Shown here: positions 50,451 to 63,262 of the stretch, one piece after another
Layout of the letters: every line of letters begins with the position of its first letter
How positions within the stretch are numbered: position 1 is the first letter of the stretch
Assembly (NCBI RefSeq): GCF_027596085.1
Contig: NC_072457.1
Span: 30,177,398 to 30,241,397, forward strand
Source of the DNA: Anoplopoma fimbria
Lineage: Eukaryota > Chordata > Actinopteri > Perciformes > Anoplopomatidae
DNA: 64,000 bases
Direction of reading: 5' to 3'
The notes under the pieces: model-generated
The model's database searches: none
The model's input: only the letters and a program-made list of their open reading frames with translations
Told to the model about the DNA's origin: nothing
Made by a program: the position numbers and the translations under genes

Positions 50451-52518
50451 AAATTTCTTTTTAAAAGACAAGATATGGTATATCAAAAAGTTAGTATAGA
50501 ATTTCATAGTAACACAGGCTTTCGGTTCTAGATGTTTATTGGTAAACAACAAGCTGAGACAACCCTGATGACATCATCAAGGTCATTTTCTTAAACTTGA
50601 CTCCTCTAGAGTAACAGAAACCATATCTAGATGTTTTCACAGGCAGAGTAGTACTCCTCAAGATGAGTTAACTGAACTTCATTAGCACAATAACACGCAG
50701 TAAAATATGAGTAAAAGCAGTTCTACTGTTTGCAAAAAAACTGTGTTGGAGGCCAAGTTGAGCAAAATTTTTATTGGCCAAGAAGAGCAATCACGAATGA
50801 CAGAATATACAACCCCACCAGCATGCCAGCGTTTTCATAGAAACTGTACAATGTGAAGGAATGTATGGATCAGGAATACATAGTTATCAATATCCAAAGA
50901 AACAAAACAAAAAAGTTTACATCCATATGTTCTGGTACAGTATGAGTTGATGTCAATGAAATATTTCTGGTCAGTTGCGTTTAAAAACCCTGCTCCTCTC
51001 TCATTAAATGTTTCTCTGGTAGTGTTACCTGACACTTGGTTTACATGCTTTCTTTCTGAGAGGGTCACTTGGTATAAAGGGTGGTCAGTTTTCTCTCCTC
51101 ACTACCAGCGTCGGTCTGTGGACGAGGTCAGACACCGCCGAGGTCTCCAGCAGCAGACGGTGCCTGGCTCAGCCTCCTCCTGTGCTTTCTCTGGTACTAC
51201 TCCTCAACACCTGGGATCTCCTTACTGCGGCTACAAATTATGAAGCAATCTGAACGAGCAAGAGGGTGGGTGGGTGGGGGGGGGGGGCTTTGTCTGGGGA
51301 ATGATGTACATTAAGGCAAAGGGGAACAACTAAAAAATAATGCTCAATTAGAAAGGTTTGTTTTTCTCCACATAATTATAGTTAGTGCTAAGGCCTCAAG
51401 GCTAAGAGGAACAAGAGTGCCAAGATTCATCAATACTGATTTTTACCGGGTTCTGTACCATTACTCCTATTCTTTAACATTCAGTCCCCTCGAATCACAA
51501 GGTAAGTGTATTTTGCAGAGCCTGTATCTGAGTATATGTATACACATTCTCCACTACAACAGGGCTACTGGTGGTTATTGGTTGGTAGCAATAGTAAGCC
51601 CTTGATATACAGACTACCTGACAGCAAGCAACGCCTATACTCACAAGGCATGCTTAACAGACATTAATAGGTTTAGACATTAGTCCATACATAAGGCAGC
51701 TTTTTTTTTTTTTTTTTTTTAAACCTTTTTTACTTCCTTATTCACTTTGGCCCCAGTCCCCATGTTAAGGGGAGTGGGTGAATACATTTAGGGACTGGTG
51801 AGAGATGCTGTAGAGCAGCTCTGAATGAATTGTTTTACAAGGCAGGTATTGGTAATTATATCAAAAGACAGCAAACAAATGAAAGCTGCAGGGAGGGTTG
51901 GTGTTGGTGTTGTTGTGGGTGGGGGTGGGTGGGTTCTGCTATGGACACAACAGCTGATAACAGTGATATGATTAGTCACATTACACAACCATTGATACAA
52001 TTATATAAAAAAGGCAAACAAAAGCCGATTGTACAGTTGCTTTTCCACATACTTCATAGTGAGAAAGGAAGACACCATTCTGGAGAGATGGAAGGCGGGG
52101 TTAATCTCTTCAAGCAGCAAAAATCCAGAATAAAAAAGGAAAACCGGGCTGGGTGTGAGGAAATAAGGTGCTACATTGAACAGCTCAGTGGGAGGCTAGA
52201 GTGAGTGAGGAGGGCAGGTGGGGGAACAGAAGTGGCTTGTGTGCAAGCAATGAAACGTCAGGCAAATAGGGAGGTGTTGGGTGGACGGATGTGGCGGGCT
52301 GACTGCTGCTACGGATGCTGCTACGGATGCTGACAGAGGTTGGAAGGATTGCGGGGTGTTAAGACAGCGCGGCAGTAACTAAGATGTGAAATGCACAACA
52401 AAGTAAAAACAAAGAAGGCAGAAATGGCGGATACAGGATGGGGATGGGGGAGCGGCTGAGGAACGCACAGGACTGGGGGATTTTTGATCGCCTGGCCCCC
52501 GAACACAAAAGGCCTCTT
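50451..52518 (-). other. arhgdia: Probable arhgdia 3' UTR and 3' flank
   Basis: No coding exon. A minus-strand AATAAA (plus-strand TTTATT, 50770-50775) would give a 3' UTR of about 1.7 kb, in line with long 3' UTRs in this gene family. A T run lies at 51701-51720 and short G runs occur near 51276. The satellite array ends about 320 bp beyond the signal. Confidence 0.5.
50770..50775 (-). terminator. arhgdia: Candidate arhgdia polyadenylation signal
   Basis: Plus-strand TTTATT, i.e. AATAAA in gene orientation, 1.74 kb after the stop codon. Chosen as the most distal canonical hexamer before the array. Other hexamers may be used. Confidence 0.35.
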
Positions 52519-54208
52519 TTAGTCTTTCCAGTCTTTCTTGATATTGAGGTTCCACTCCCAGGACAGGTGGTCGTGCTTGTCGTCGTCGGTAAACTTGGAT
52601 TTGATCTCGTAGTTGCCACGGGCCAGCATGCCTTTAGGAGCCTCCTCCATTGTAGTCAGGAATTCATACTCATTGGGACGAGGTCCATAGCTCCCCACCA
52701 TGTAGTCTGATTTATCAACTGTTTACAGACGAGAATGAACATTATGGTGAGATTATATCCTTAAAATAAATAAATATAATGAAATTGAATTATAATATAA
52801 GAATTTGATTTAATAAAAAAAAAACACACGCACACACATGTACATACATACATACATACATACATACATACATACATACATACATACATACATACATACA
52901 TACATACATACATACATACACATACATACATACATACATACATACATACATACATACATACATACATACATACATACATAGAGAGAGGAACACATTTCCA
53001 CACTGAGCTCTGTTGTTGTTGTTGTTGTTGTTTTTTGTAGCTACCAAAGACTTATATTCATACTATTTAAACTTTTTTACAGGTTGTGAGTCCAACCCGG
53101 TACTTTGAGGTTTGTGGTCAGCACCTTAAATCCTAAGACACTGGGGCACCTTTGTTGTTATGTTTTTTATTTCTGTTCATTTAAGAATTTCACCGTTGGA
53201 TGAAAAATATACAGTAATAATTAGGCTTTTATCTTAATTCCAGACATAACTGGAAACACAGGTAATTGCTTTATAAATACTGTGTGTTTTGGAGTAAGAG
53301 GTGTTTTTGTGGGACAGGTCAACAGAAATTGTTTACTCACTCCTAATTCCTTTCCTGAATGTTTGCTGCACATACTTCAGTCCCGAAACAATGTCCTTGT
53401 TCACCTGTGGAGACACAAAAATTGTTAAAGTCAACAACAGAGATATTAAATTATATTAAATGTCTTTCTCTGGCCTTAAAATCCTATTCTTATTGCCATT
53501 TCACAGATCCCACCTTAAAGTTGATCTGTATTTTGTATTCGACGCCCTCCTTCAGAACAAACCCCTGCTTCTTAAAGGCTTCCAGGTCTCCTGTTACAAT
53601 ACAAAAGGGAAAAAGCAGATGCAATCATTATTTTCTTCATAACAACTACAATGACTATTTGAGGTGTGAATCTTGAGGCGTGAACAATCAAGATTTTGAT
53701 TACAATTCACCTGTCAATTTAATTACACAACTATTCGTGATTCTTCTTAATTTTTTTATATTAGTGCACATGGCTACTTTTTTTAAATCAATTTAAAACA
53801 AGCAGTCCAATACATCTGAACTCTAAATTAAAAAAAATAGCTGCATCTTAAAAAACAGTTTCTATGTTACCCACCTTGGAAGATAAAAATTACAAAATCA
53901 AAACAAATCCTTCTGCAGTGCATTACAAGTGTGCTGTAATATACACTAATGTTTTTTTTCACTTCTTGAATGTCTATGGCATTCTACACTGCATGAATAA
54001 GCCAAGCAGCTAGCAGACTGTTTCTTACTCATAGCTCTTCTACTCTTACTTGGTTTAAGTCACTGCATCTCCCGACAGAACCCCACGGTTGAATTTCCAA
54101 CTGCATGCACGTTTTTTCAGCCCAACATTGTTGAAACAGAGCAGCTAATATTGGAGCGAGAGAAACAAGTTAGCAGACTGCAGAGTTGTGTCTCTCTGCT
54201 CCACGCAC

Positions 54209-54287
<79 letters not shown>

Positions 54288-56667
54288 AATGCTCTGCCTC
54301 TGCCCTCGAAGAAACACCAACAAAGAAGAGAGGAGCGAAAGAGGAGCGAGGAAAGAAACAAGCGCGACAGTAAACGAAAGCAAAATGCTATTGAGACAAA
54401 CACTGAGCGAAAATGAAACCAACGTTAACCCACTTATGTTCTATCACTGCATCATAGAATCAAGGAATTGTCCCAACTCCAATGGCTGTTTACACGAAAA
54501 CTTGTACTCCGAATCTGAATTTGATTGGTGTCCTGGAAACAAAAAGCAGCTTATTCCATTTGGAACCTCTAAACTCAGTCGAAATTATCAGAGTTTTCAC
54601 AACACAATTTTTTTTTTAAATTAACCATCAAACCTAATCTAAAGGATTACAAATTGGGTTAAGAAAAAAACTCAGTACAGTTACAGTATACACGACATGT
54701 TGGCTATCGCACTGCTTTACGCTACTGTTGAAGAATGCTTACGTGCTCTATAGGCAGAGCATGCCCACCAGAGATTTCATGCGGCTTTCCAAAATGTTAA
54801 TGGTCCAAATTGATCAAATTATGAAAGTGAAATGAGTGTTATTGCGGTGGATCGTGACGCGCCAAACAATTTCTCGACTGTTAAAACGGCCGGAAACAGT
54901 ATCAATGAAGTATGCTACAGCAGGGCCCATGCAGCCCAATCTCATGCTCACCCCAAATAACAGACACACAGAGAAGGCCTGTAATGAGACAGACGGGCTG
55001 GAAGGCTGGTAAAAACTTTAGGGATTTGACAGCCCACCAGGAGCTGTCTCAGAATGCCAGATGGCCAGTGCACTACTGCTAGCTAGCAAACTGTGGTAAG
55101 TAAGTGTAACTCTGTAACCACTGATGCTATGTGCTGTAGTTTTTATATGACGTTTGGGGAGGGTTTATGCTAAGGATGACTCCAGTGCGTCATTGAGCCA
55201 TAACTTCAAGCCTGACCGAAATATTCTAAAAAACACAAAAATGGTGATAAAACGCCCTTATCACATGTTTTCAGCAATTATTTTATGTTATCGTGTATAA
55301 TGTGTTTAGAAACAGATCTCAGATTATACTTTGACCCATACTTTAAGGCAAATTTAAATAAAAAATGCAAGTAATCTCCGAAACACGAACTCACCTTGCA
55401 GGTCCAGCACCAGGGGGTTTGGGGCGCTATCACAGAGCAGCGTCATCCGGGTCACTTGGACATTGGGAGCATTGGGATCTAAGACTGGATCAAAGAAACA
55501 GGTTGGTTCAATAAAGAAAAACCTACCTTTCCAGTGGGACATTTCAGACACTCTACATACTATACAGCTCCTTGTACAACTGACTTTCATACTCTTCAGC
55601 TATTTGTTCAATTCCGATAGACCAGAAGAGTCAAGGGGGACACCAAAAGAACAGTGTTTGTATGTACAATTAAAGTTACTCTAAGTAATTTGCTGAAAAT
55701 ATTGTAATGATACATTCTATGACTTTACCGTTTATCAGACATCGAATGAGACAAGAATGTGTCTCCTCACCCCCCACTGCTGAGAGTACTCTGCTGGGAG
55801 GTAGGAGGAAGTTCCACATAGAACCTTTAATGCACAGGTATTTGTTGTGACATAACAGGATAGCTTAGACCAGGCTCCAAACAACAGGCATGCACATGAT
55901 GCCTGATGATGCATGTCCTCTAACATGCAGCTTTCTAGGTGAGCAGTCTGAGAGGAAGCAAAAACAGGACAGCTAAGCTGTAGTTAGGACAGCCTCTGCA
56001 TTAATTACACTTTGGTTTATTCTCAGTCCCACTGAAGCAACATTATCAGTCCCACTGAAGCAACATTATCTCTTCAGTTCTGAGCATACGGATTTATCAG
56101 GGGTTCAACATACTATAAAACCTTAGGTTACATATTGTATCAATTGATGCAATTCTCTAGAATCTTTTCTTAACTTAATTTAGATAACTTGGTAACAAAG
56201 AATCAGATTTAATTATATGTCAACCACAAATACATGTCAGTAATTTAGTTCATAGAAAATATAAGCAATTCCAGTCACAATTGCAATTAGATATTTTCTT
56301 TAAACTGTTTAGCACTTGACCAATTTAGATTACACCACAATAAACAGGTAGCATCCTTCCTGACTCGTTAGAAAAGCAAAAATGATGTTCAACACAAATA
56401 TAGATCTAAGATTCATGCCTCTATGCTTCTTAAGCTGTCACACACACACCACACACACCACACCACACACAGTGCCTTACCAGCCTCAGCAGGCCCAGCG
56501 CCAAGCAGAGCTTCCTTATATTTGCGTAGGCTCTCATCATCCTTGTCCAGCTCCTGGATCTCTTTCATTGACTTTTGGGCTGGTGGCTTGTAGTTCACCG
56601 GCTCTGGCTCTTCGTTTTCAGCTGCAATGGCTGTTAGCTGCTCTGGAGTCACCTCATCCTCAGCCAT
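52519..56667 (-). CDS. arhgdia: Rho GDP-dissociation inhibitor alpha (RhoGDI1)
   Basis: A cytosolic chaperone that extracts prenylated Rho, Rac and Cdc42 from membranes and blocks GDP release. Five coding exons with GT/AG and consistent phases: 56667-56481, 55484-55395, 53590-53514, 53404-53341 and 52718-52519. Together they encode 205 aa (mammalian form 204). The N-terminal regulatory arm has [20 protein letters not shown] and [12 protein letters not shown], which contacts the switch regions. The C-terminal immunoglobulin-like domain has [72 protein letters not shown] and the closing [28 protein letters not shown] is typical of the alpha paralogue. The neighbour alyref lies upstream in the same orientation, as in other vertebrates. 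The intact frame and sites suggest a functional gene. Confidence 0.95.
52846..52980. repeat. (TACA)n microsatellite
   Basis: About 135 bp of TACA with one ACACA interruption near 52919, in the last arhgdia intron. Confidence 0.97.
53591..55394 (-). other. arhgdia intron
   Basis: No additional exon. It contains the TG microsatellite at 54210-54287. The remainder shows no recognisable repeat. Confidence 0.6.
54210..54287. repeat. (TG)n microsatellite
   Basis: About 78 bp of uninterrupted TG in an arhgdia intron. Confidence 0.97.
55485..56480 (-). other. arhgdia intron with short tandem duplications
   Basis: A 24-bp doubling (TCAGTCCCACTGAAGCAACA plus TTATC/TTAT) lies at 56025-56070. CA-rich sequence (56441-56471) begins about 10 bp inside the donor of the first coding exon. 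No other feature. Confidence 0.6.
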
Positions 56668-56669
56668 GT

Positions 56670-59600
56670 CTGGAGACAGGTTGGATACAAAGACAGGGGG
56701 GAAAAAGCAGGTAGGGTTGAGAGAAATAATAATAAAAAAAATTAAGAAAAACACAGCATGCAGAGAATTCTTCCAATATTCGGAACGGTCACTTGTCTCT
56801 TGGGGAACAGGTTGTAAATCACTGGACAAACAGATGACCATAACAATGACGTGAGGAATGCTGATAGAAAGTGTGTAGCCTATTTGATCTGCAGTTGCTC
56901 TGGTGTGTGACTGTGAGGTTGAGCTGAAAAAGCGGCTGCGGCAGCATTTCTCCTTACACTCCTGCTGATGACCTAACTCTTTCTGCTGTGTGATATCATT
57001 TAAACACATTTCTCTGAAATAACATCATCACCACAAGGAGAGAAATGAATGAGGCATTAAGCATCACATGATTCAAAGCCATTCCAAGGGAGGGTATGGC
57101 ACCTCACAAGCCCAGCCACTATTTAGGTCACACCAAAAGGCTTGGGATGGACAATGCCGACTGCCAGGGGCAAGTGAACTATGTGTTCGGACAAGTGAAA
57201 TCCCTCATGCAGCTGTTTTATCGGCCAAGTGAATAATCAATGTTATCTTTATTGAAATCTGTAGGAGAGCTGGCAAGCGTTAGCGGTTAACATGGGCAGC
57301 GGGTTTGCAGCACAGACAGTATCATGGCTAACAGCATAGCAACATTTGGAACAACTAACATAATCAGACACTAATTATATTGATTCATTGATGCTGCTCC
57401 GAGATATCGCAGTGACTAGGGTCTGCCGACAGCACAGGTCTCTCTCTAGCACAGTCCTGCCCATAACTAAGCTAACAGCTAATGATCTCTTCAGTAACAT
57501 TATGGTGCGTTCAAGCTCCAAACAGTAAAAATTAGTATTGGGCAGAGTTAAATTACAACGTTATCATGATGTGTTCAAACGTAATCTTGTAAAAATGTTT
57601 TTAAATACAAAACACAATACAAAATAAATATTAGAGAGGGAATTATGACTTGTTTATCTGCCTAACACTAGCTCTAAGCAGCTTACAACACAATTCAACG
57701 ACTAAAGCCTCCCCAAACTGTTATACCAAAGCAAATATTCATATAAAAAATTTCAAATAAAAATCAATTTTCTGAAAATGAATTCATATCAATAAATAAG
57801 TTAAATAAATGCTTAGCTAATATTACCTTCATTTCCATTTTGACAGTTAATAGCCTTGTTTGTTTATTCTTTATTTCACTGTGGCAGGGTAAAATCTTGC
57901 TATGGAAGTTAGTGTTGGAAAAAAATCCCTTTGCTGAAACACAATGAATAACAAAAGCAGGAAGAGCTTTGTTTATGCCAAAAGACTTTCACGTTAAGGC
58001 CTACCCTCTACATAACTACACAGGCCTGGAATACTTTTTTAAGCAAAGCAGTGCAAATTGAATCATTATGATTTAAGTCCCTTTTGAGGCACATTTGATG
58101 GTGCCCAGAGCCTGTGTCCGTTCTTTGCTGCAGTTCAAACATGGCGGTGCAAGATGGCGGACTGCGAGGAGGACAACCGCTCCCTATGTAGATATAAACA
58201 GCTTTTTCTAGGTACCTAAAACACTATGATTCTTAGTTTCGGATGATTATACACAAATTAAAACATAGTTATAAATAGTATGTTCCCTTGCTGCCAATTA
58301 ATTCTCCTTAATGTAACACTCTCACTTGTTCCTTTAAAACCTTGATATCAGTTTACATCACACAACGACAAGAGGATTGAAATGCTCTAAGCATCCGCTT
58401 TCAACCTCAGTGCTAAGAAAAGTGTGGAAACAAGAAAGTTTTAGGGCAGGATAGTAGGGCTGCACAACCAAATGTATATTGCAAATAAAATCTCCATTAT
58501 TAATTGACATTGTAAATTACGAATGAGGAAGCAGAAACAGCTGCCAGGTATATTCATCTACAGTTACCATACCTTAAACTCACAATGCTCTTCTGAACAT
58601 CTGTAAAGGCAGCGGTGCTCATCACCATATAGATTCCTCCTTCTGGTTTGAAGTGAGAATCTGAACATACCTCTTCCCAAGTCTATCCTCTGACATGCCC
58701 AAACAAGCAGCCGTCAGATGAAAAGAGGTAAAGAAACGAACTCTGGCTTATGTCTGCAGTCACATAAACGTGCCTGAGCAGGGTAAAAAAAATACTGCTC
58801 AAAAACTTCCTTGGTAAGGAATTGCTGTTCCTGGTAAGGAACTTGCTGTTCCTTACCATTCCATCACTATACACACACATTTTGGCACCTGAGGGAACCA
58901 ATAACAGGTGACAAAGAAGCATTGTAAAATATGAATACGCTTCAATTTAACTTCACCTGGTTGCACAGATTTTCTAGGATCAAATCAACCATTTAAATAA
59001 GATACAGTTTCTTTAAAGGAACGCAATATGGTTTAGGTACGGTACCACTGAATAATAATTCATTTCATTCATTTTTTATGAATTGCTGTGTAGACCCAGT
59101 AGAGGATGGGTCATACAAAAAAAACCTAGCAAGTAGTTCAGGCTATTTTTACTGAACGTTCCTTTAATCTCAAAATGCACTCCAGTGCTTTGCATAACTT
59201 AATTTGAGTTCCGCATAAGACAACATTTGGATCAAGGCTGTCTGTGATGACAGGAGAGGTGCTGGAGAGGGAGGGGCGTCAGAGGGAAGGCATTATGTAA
59301 CTGCTGGCATTCAACTCTCGGTCAGTCTAGTGCAAAATCAAGAACGTCCTTTTCCTTTCCCTTGAGGCGGAAAGTCTTCATGCACATGGCTGCAGTGGCA
59401 ATAAGTTGGGTCTTTATATAAAAAAAAAATGTTTATGATTCATTTTAATCATTCCACTTGGAAAAGAAAATGGGATTTCCTGTGTTTATGTGTTATTTGT
59501 TTCTAGAGCTCAAATGGTTTCAAAAGGGACAAGAATCAGCGAGGAGTTAACCAAAAGTAATATAAGAGGATGTCAAGCCCTGTCATGTGAAACGTCAACA

Positions 59601-60301
59601 TTAAGAAGAAAAGTCAGGATTGTACCAGAATCCAATATGACAGAGAGAAAGAAACAGCCTTCAGCAGGCACAGAAGACTGCCTCACTGAAGTTGACCTCT
59701 TCTCTCTATGCAAGGCTTCTTCTGTGTGGATCTATCTCAGTATTACACAGGAACAACCTGCAGGGCTGCAGCACTGAACCTGCAAGCCTGACACAATGAG
59801 ACATGTCAAACAACAGACCTACAGGGAGAAGATGTGAACAAAATAAATGTGTTACACAAGTGTTACTGACTCATCAATTACAAAGCACGGCAACTATAAA
59901 TCAGTAATATTACAACTAATGAAATGTCCAGCATAGGTGTGTCTGTGAGGAGGCTAGCCGCAGCTAGCCGCAGCTAGCAGTGATCAGCAGCAGCCTGTGT
60001 GTCATGATGGGAGACGGGAGCTAGCTAATGCTAACACCATCTGAACACTGGCTACAACAGCGCTGTTAACAGGGGCTGCCGGCTGCAACACAGGGACCCA
60101 GCGTGAGTGATGTCTGGATGCATCCTCACTCATGTGGCTGTGTCTTAGCTACAGGGAGGGACTGGTGACAGGGAGGCTAGCTAGCTAGCTCTCTGGGGCT
60201 AGCGTTAGCCTCTCAAGCTAGCACCAGCAGCGGCGTCACAGCGGCCTCAGCACTGGTCACCATCACACTACACATGTCGGTATTACACTGGTGCGACTCA
60301 C
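56670..60301 (-). other. arhgdia first intron
   Basis: Starts at the donor next to 60302 and ends at the acceptor CTCCAG at 56675-56670. It contains a dispersed repeat at 58080-58340. No further exon, RNA or conserved motif recognised. Clustered GCTAGC repeats lie near 59950-60220. Confidence 0.6.
58080..58340. repeat. Dispersed teleost repeat, probable MITE
   Basis: It contains CAAACATGGCGGTGCAAGAT, then CCGCTCCCTATGTAGATATA and GGATGATTATACACAAATTA in the order of a very common fish interspersed repeat. It has no coding capacity. The paired ATGGCGG motifs belong to the repeat. Confidence 0.6.
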
Positions 60302-60420
60302 CGTAGTCTTTACTGCAGGTGGGTCCAGGTGCGTCCGTGTCTCTGCGCTCCTCGGCGGGTATGGCGGAGCAGAGGGACGCCGCCCAGCGGGATGCGCACG
60401 CAGCACGGCTCCCGGAAGAG
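60302..60420 (-). other. arhgdia: arhgdia non-coding first exon (5' UTR)
   Basis: On the minus strand the GC-rich, CpG-rich sequence ends CAGTAAAGACTACG followed by the consensus donor GTGAGT (donor G at 60301). It would splice to the acceptor at 56670, two bases before the ATG at 56667. The 5' boundary is uncertain and set by the promoter motifs just upstream. Confidence 0.65.
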
Positions 60421-60429
60421 CTCTGAGAA

Positions 60430-60490
60430 CCAATCAAACGAGGGGGCGTCATGACGTCACGCAACGCGTGTAGGTGCCACGCCGGAAGTG
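60430..60490 (-). promoter_or_regulatory. arhgdia: arhgdia CpG-rich promoter: CCAAT, CRE and ETS motifs
   Basis: Within 60 bp are CCAAT (60430-60434), a perfect CRE TGACGTCA (60452-60459) and an ETS-type CCGGAAGT (60482-60489). They lie in a CpG-dense stretch (about 60300-60500) without a TATA box, the usual arrangement of a housekeeping promoter. They sit immediately upstream of the non-coding first exon. The transcription start is not determinable from sequence alone. Confidence 0.6.
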
Positions 60491-60551
60491 TTCTGTGATT
60501 TGAGTGTAATGGAGCCTCTTTGTTATCAAGAGCTGGTGATATGTAACTCTA

Positions 60552-61664
60552 GTCACGTTGAGTCGTGACACCCACTGCTACTTCCATTATTATTATTAAT
60601 CACATTACTATCCCTATTTTCATAACTATAATTCTACTGTAATAATTGCTGCTGTTATTATAAGTAGTCTTATTATATGAATCATTTATGTCATATACAT
60701 TGAATGTGTTGTATCTCTGTTATGCTGTTCATTCTGTACACATGACATCTATTGCATTCTGTCCATCCTGGAGAAGGATCCCTCCTCTGTCGTTCTCCCA
60801 GAGGTTTCTTCCTTTTTTCTCCCTGTTAAAGGGGTTTTTAGGGGAGTTTTTCCTGTGAATGTGAGGGAAGGACAGAGGATGTGAGGGTGTAAGGACAGAG
60901 GATGTGAGGGTGTAAGGACAGAGGATGTGAGGGTGTAAGGACAGAGGATGTGAGGGTGTAAGGACAGAGGATGTGAGGGTGTAAGGACAGAGGAGGTGAG
61001 GGTCTAAGGACAGAGGAGGTGGACAGAGGAGTGAGGGTGTAAGGACAGAGGATGTGAGGGAAGGACAGAGGATGTGAGGGTCTAAGGACAGAGGAGGTGA
61101 GGGTCTAAGGACAGAGGAGGTGAGGGTGTAAGGACAGAGGATGTGAGGGTCTAAGGACAGAGGATGTGAGGGTCTAAGGACAGAGGTGAGGTGAGGGGTG
61201 TAAGGACAGAGGATGTGAGGGTCTAAGGACAGAGGACAGAGGATGTGAGGGTCAGAGGATGTGAGGGTGTAAGGACAGAGGATGTGAGGGTGTAAGGACA
61301 GAGGATGTGAGGGTGTAAGGACAGAGGATGTGAGGGTGTAAGGACAGAGGATGTGAGGGTCTAAGGACAGAGGATGTCTAAGGACAGAGGATGTGAGGGT
61401 GTAGGACAGAGGATGTGAGGGTGTAAGGACAGAGGATGTGAGGGTGTAAGGACAGAGGATGTGAGGGTGTAAGGACAGAGGATGTGAGGGTGTAAGGACA
61501 GAGGATGTGAGGGTGTAAGGACAGAGGATGTGAGGGAAGGACAGAGGATGTGAGGGTCTAAGGACAGAGGATGTCTCATGTGTACAGATTGTAAAGCCCT
61601 CTGAGGCACATTTGTAATTTGTGATTCTGGGCTATACAAAATAAACTGAATTGAATTGAATTGA
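60552..61664 (+). mobile_element. Interspersed repeat with internal 23-bp minisatellite
   Basis: Second copy, in opposite orientation, of the element at 48326-49590. It starts within GACACCCACTGCTACTTCCA, continues through ATTGCATTCTGTCCATCCTG and AGGTTTCTTCC. It contains about 30 units of GTGAGGGTGTAAGGACAGAG GAT (60869-61575, some imperfect) and closes with TTGTAAAGCCCTCTGAGGCA and a (GAATT)n tail. It lacks the triplicated module of the other copy, so it is 5'-truncated. It ends about 60 bp upstream of the arhgdia promoter motifs. Confidence 0.85.
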
Positions 61665-63262
61665 ATAGTCAGATCTCTGGAGCATGTTTTCTGTTATTGT
61701 CAGGAGGAAGCATCTATAAACCTGTGCGTTAACACCCTACATTATCATGTAACCCTTTGTTTACATTATCATGTAACCCTTTGTTTAGTTAATGAATGCA
61801 ATATCTATGGTGAGACGTCCTACATTCATTTGGAAGAATAATCCCTGTGAACAGAAACAGACAGGAAGATGAATGTTACAACTTCTCTAGGTTGACTGCT
61901 GTCATGATATATGTGTGTGAGCTAGCCAGTAATATTATGGGATAGATGATTGAGGCAAACTGCAAAGCATTATTATGCTGTCAGGTCTCTAACAGATTAT
62001 ATCATTATGTCCAACCAGTTATAAACGGACCCATTAATACATTGATCCGGCTATAATTGCAGTCTGGCCAGCAATAGTTTGGTTATGATGTAAAAAAAAA
62101 AAAATAGCATCAATAAACATCACAATGTGTTTTCTTTGAATTTGCGGAAGCATTTTCAGTCAAAGGTGAGTTATTTACCACAAATATGATCCACTTTCTG
62201 TGGGCGGCATATGGCACCAATGCAAAGCTGGAATACTGTCAAGATGCGGTAATGAACCATCTTTCAGTGCAGCGCTCCCCTGAAATCATGTTTTAATTGA
62301 ATTTTCTGCATAGACCGTTCACCAAAATTATATGTTACACCACAAATACTGTTATAGTACTGGTTGCTGGCTTTATTCTTCGTTTCTTTGACTTTATTAG
62401 GGATTCTTAAGATTGTTGGCCGTAATAAAAAATGCCTAAATAATGATCTAGCATCTGTTTAACAGTGATAATGAGACTATGTAACTTTTTGAAGCAGTAA
62501 GGTAACAAAATCCTCCTTTCACAATTAAAAGTCTGATAGAGCCACTTGCTCTGGTATCCCCAGCAGGTTAGGTGGCCATTATAAACACACTTAAGGTAGA
62601 AGAGCTGTTGCCACATTTGGCAAAATAGTCTTGCTTTAAATCTGGCATCAAGACAGCTGGATGGCTCAAGTTGCAGCGACTGATTTATAAAGAAACAAAC
62701 AGAATAGATAAAAAAAAATATGACAACTTTGTTTCATTTGGTTTTCATTCATTTTGTTTAAAAAAAAGGCAGCAACTGTCACAGTGAAGAGCAACAAAAA
62801 GAGAAATCTCAAAATAAACAAACAGAAAGATGATTCCATATAATTATTTATGTACAAAACCCTTTTGAAATATGTTCAATGTATACAGTACCAAATGACA
62901 GAACTGGATTTCATTAACATTTTTACCATTACATTACAGTCTGTCAAACCACTGAATCATGTTTATGTGATTTTAAAAAAAAGATCATGTTGCAGTTGTC
63001 CATGCATGTGGAAAAAAGCACAAGAGCCGGTTGAACAGGAGAAAAAAAAATCCCCAAATCATAAAACCGAAGCATGGTTTAAAAAAAAAAAAAAAAAGAG
63101 AAATTTTAAAAACAGAATATAATGGTCCTTACAATAAAAATGGTTTTTTTGTTTTTTTTAAAAAAGCAACAAAATGGTCATAAAGTCCATTAAATCCTAT
63201 CCAATTGAGATTTAAAGAAAAAATAAAAAAGGGGATAGAAGTATCATCCATTCTGAGCGCTT
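61665..63262 (-). other. alyref 3' UTR and alyref-arhgdia spacer
   Basis: No gene. A 25-bp direct doubling (ACATTATCATGTAACCCTTT GTTT) lies at about 61739-61787. Minus-strand AATAAA hexamers at 62372-62377 and 62393-62398 are possible alyref polyadenylation signals. AT-rich with A/T runs at 62690-63230. Confidence 0.45.

Noticed and set aside
52761..53047. Open frames of repeated MYVCMYVC
   Set aside because: Translations of the TACA microsatellite.
54117..54624. Open frames with long CVCV or HTHT runs
   Set aside because: Translations of the TG/CA microsatellite in an arhgdia intron.
56481..57009. Longer minus-strand frame extending upstream of the RhoGDI start
   Set aside because: The upstream residues are intron; the acceptor CTCCAG sits two bases before the ATG at 56667, and the protein from there matches the family's N-terminus.
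58140..58165. Paired ATGGCGG motifs as a YY1-type promoter element or start codons
   Set aside because: They are part of a common dispersed fish repeat lying in the first intron, not a promoter.
60213..60464. 83-residue minus-strand frame over the CpG-rich region
   Set aside because: It crosses the predicted splice donor at 60301 and has no family resemblance; it is 5' UTR sequence.
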